The notes beneath the pieces are model-generated. The model worked only from the letters and a program-made list of their open reading frames with translations, searched no databases and had not been told where the DNA came from. A program made the position numbers and the translations under genes. A stretch of DNA of 64,000 nt, taken from contig NZ_JARHUG010000021.1 in assembly GCF_029223185.1 (NCBI RefSeq), positions 1 to 64,000 on the forward strand. Reading direction: 5' to 3'. Numbering within the stretch: position 1 is the first letter of the stretch; the number at the start of each line of letters is the position of its first letter. This document shows positions 63,378 to 64,000 of the stretch, one piece after another. This stretch comes from Aliiglaciecola sp. CAU 1673. Its GTDB lineage: Bacteria > Pseudomonadota > Gammaproteobacteria > Enterobacterales > Alteromonadaceae.

Positions 63378-64000
63378 ATGAGTGTCATCTATCGGTCCTT
63401 GTCGACCATTCCTAACCGCTATGCGTTTTGGGACGCAATCGATCAATGTGTGCGGCGGGATCCCAATTTATCATTATTGATGATCGATGTGGTGCGCTTC
63501 TCGGATGTGAGCAGCAGCATTGGCTATGCTGCCGGTGACCGCATACTGGTGGAGATAGCCAGTCGCATCAAGAACCTCTTCGGCAGTACCTCATTATTGG
63601 GTCGCATCAGTGGCGATATGTTCGGTCTGGTGATCCCCGGTAGCCACTCAGAGACGCAACTCACCGATTTTTACCAGCACCTGGTTGAGCACTTCAAAAC
63701 CCCCATTTGCATCGATGAATATGCTTTTATGGCGGATTTCAATGTGGGCGCGGTGGCTAACATCGTCAGCAATCAGGACACCAGCAAGCTTTTCTCGGTT
63801 GCCGAAGCCGCTCTGAAGCAGGCTAAAGAAAGCAAGTATCAGAATTTCCATATCTTGCCTCTCAGAGAAAAGCTGGATTCCAGCCGCTCCCTGGCCCTAA
63901 AAGCCGATTTGAAGCGTGCTTTTGCCAACGATGAGCTGACCCTTTATTTTCAGCCCAAGGTTGACCTTCAAAGCATGCGCATTATTGGCGCCGAGTGCTT
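63378..64000 (+). CDS. GGDEF/EAL-domain protein, 3' truncated by window
   Basis: Visible are 207 residues: a GGDEF domain (about 10-165) starting almost at the N-terminus and the beginning of an EAL domain (TLYFQPKVDLQSMRIIGAEC). The GGDEF motif reads SGDMF, so cyclase activity is unlikely. The EAL motif begins Glu-Cys, and the third residue is cut off. It may be a c-di-GMP phosphodiesterase or effector; the rest is outside. No sensor domain precedes GGDEF. An in-frame TTG at 63369, 5 bases after AGAGG, is an alternative start. Confidence 0.85.
   Translation, partial: MSVIYRSLSTIPNRYAFWDAIDQCVRRDPNLSLLMIDVVRFSDVSSSIGYAAGDRILVEIASRIKNLFGSTSLLGRISGDMFGLVIPGSHSETQLTDFYQHLVEHFKTPICIDEYAFMADFNVGAVANIVSNQDTSKLFSVAEAALKQAKESKYQNFHILPLREKLDSSRSLALKADLKRAFANDELTLYFQPKVDLQSMRIIGAEC

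Noticed and set aside
1-64000. CRISPR array, tRNA or rRNA genes, prophage or defence island
   Set aside because: No regularly spaced repeats, no tRNA T-loop/anticodon arrangement, no phage or defence protein families recognised on either strand.

Overview
The window looks like about 64 kb of chromosome from a marine-type gammaproteobacterium, most likely order Alteromonadales (Alteromonadaceae-like). This is inference from gene content: seqA next to pgm, a comEC-msbA-lpxK-Trm112-kdsB block, a rhombosortase, a TetR (PsrA-like)-fadE pair, a DUF4212/symporter/DUF294/exonuclease acetate-type cluster facing a symporter-histidine kinase, and several secreted peptidases. No 16S, tRNA or CRISPR was found. 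All genes look intact except those cut by the window edges.

Layout. 1-121: right end of an IS3-group insertion sequence. 122-721: unassigned DNA. 722-5777: secreted subtilase, mscL, a P-loop kinase and a DUF2062 protein. 5976-15210: one rightward block for DNA uptake (comEC), lipid A/Kdo synthesis (msbA, lpxK, Trm112, kdsB), an SDR, nagZ and a DASS transporter, with several overlapping or closely spaced junctions. 15170-21416 runs leftward: a PilJ-type hybrid kinase, an aminotransferase, and a coupled NRDE / FHA-membrane / trypsin-like protease trio. 21565-23417: acyltransferase and a Cys/Met-metabolism PLP enzyme. 23481-31205: DUF4397/CHRD lipoprotein, azoreductase, periplasmic glutathione peroxidase, S9 peptidase lipoprotein, GFA protein and rhombosortase. 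31425-34356: crotonase, gamma-glutamyltransferase, a long perfect inverted repeat and a small CigR-like protein. 34411-34991: two copies of a ~188-bp terminator-bearing repeat. 34992-40284: M2 dipeptidase lipoprotein and psrA-fadE. 40511-42736: TonB-dependent receptor. 43000-51121: CrbS-like kinase divergent from the symporter cluster. 51160-53547: cysteine-synthase-like enzyme, D-amino-acid-type aminotransferase, Fur. 53792-58048: chemoreceptor, cold-shock protein, flavodoxin, DUF2788, YbfF-like hydrolase. 58164-63264: seqA, pgm, glgP. 63378-end: a truncated GGDEF/EAL protein.

How the genes work together. Envelope building (msbA, lpxK, kdsB, nagZ, mscL), peptide scavenging (S8, S9, M2 peptidases, GGT), fatty-acid use under a PsrA-type repressor, acetate-type carboxylate uptake under a CrbS-type sensor, and glycogen turnover (pgm, glgP) are the clear themes. 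The best regulatory signals are a textbook PsrA box on the psrA-fadE promoter, a pair of near-identical palindromes in the CrbS/symporter divergent region, and a LysR-like palindrome upstream of azoR. I see no convincing, wholly new multi-gene system. The least explained structures are the duplicated terminator-bearing element at 34411-34991 and the protease-FHA-NRDE operon.
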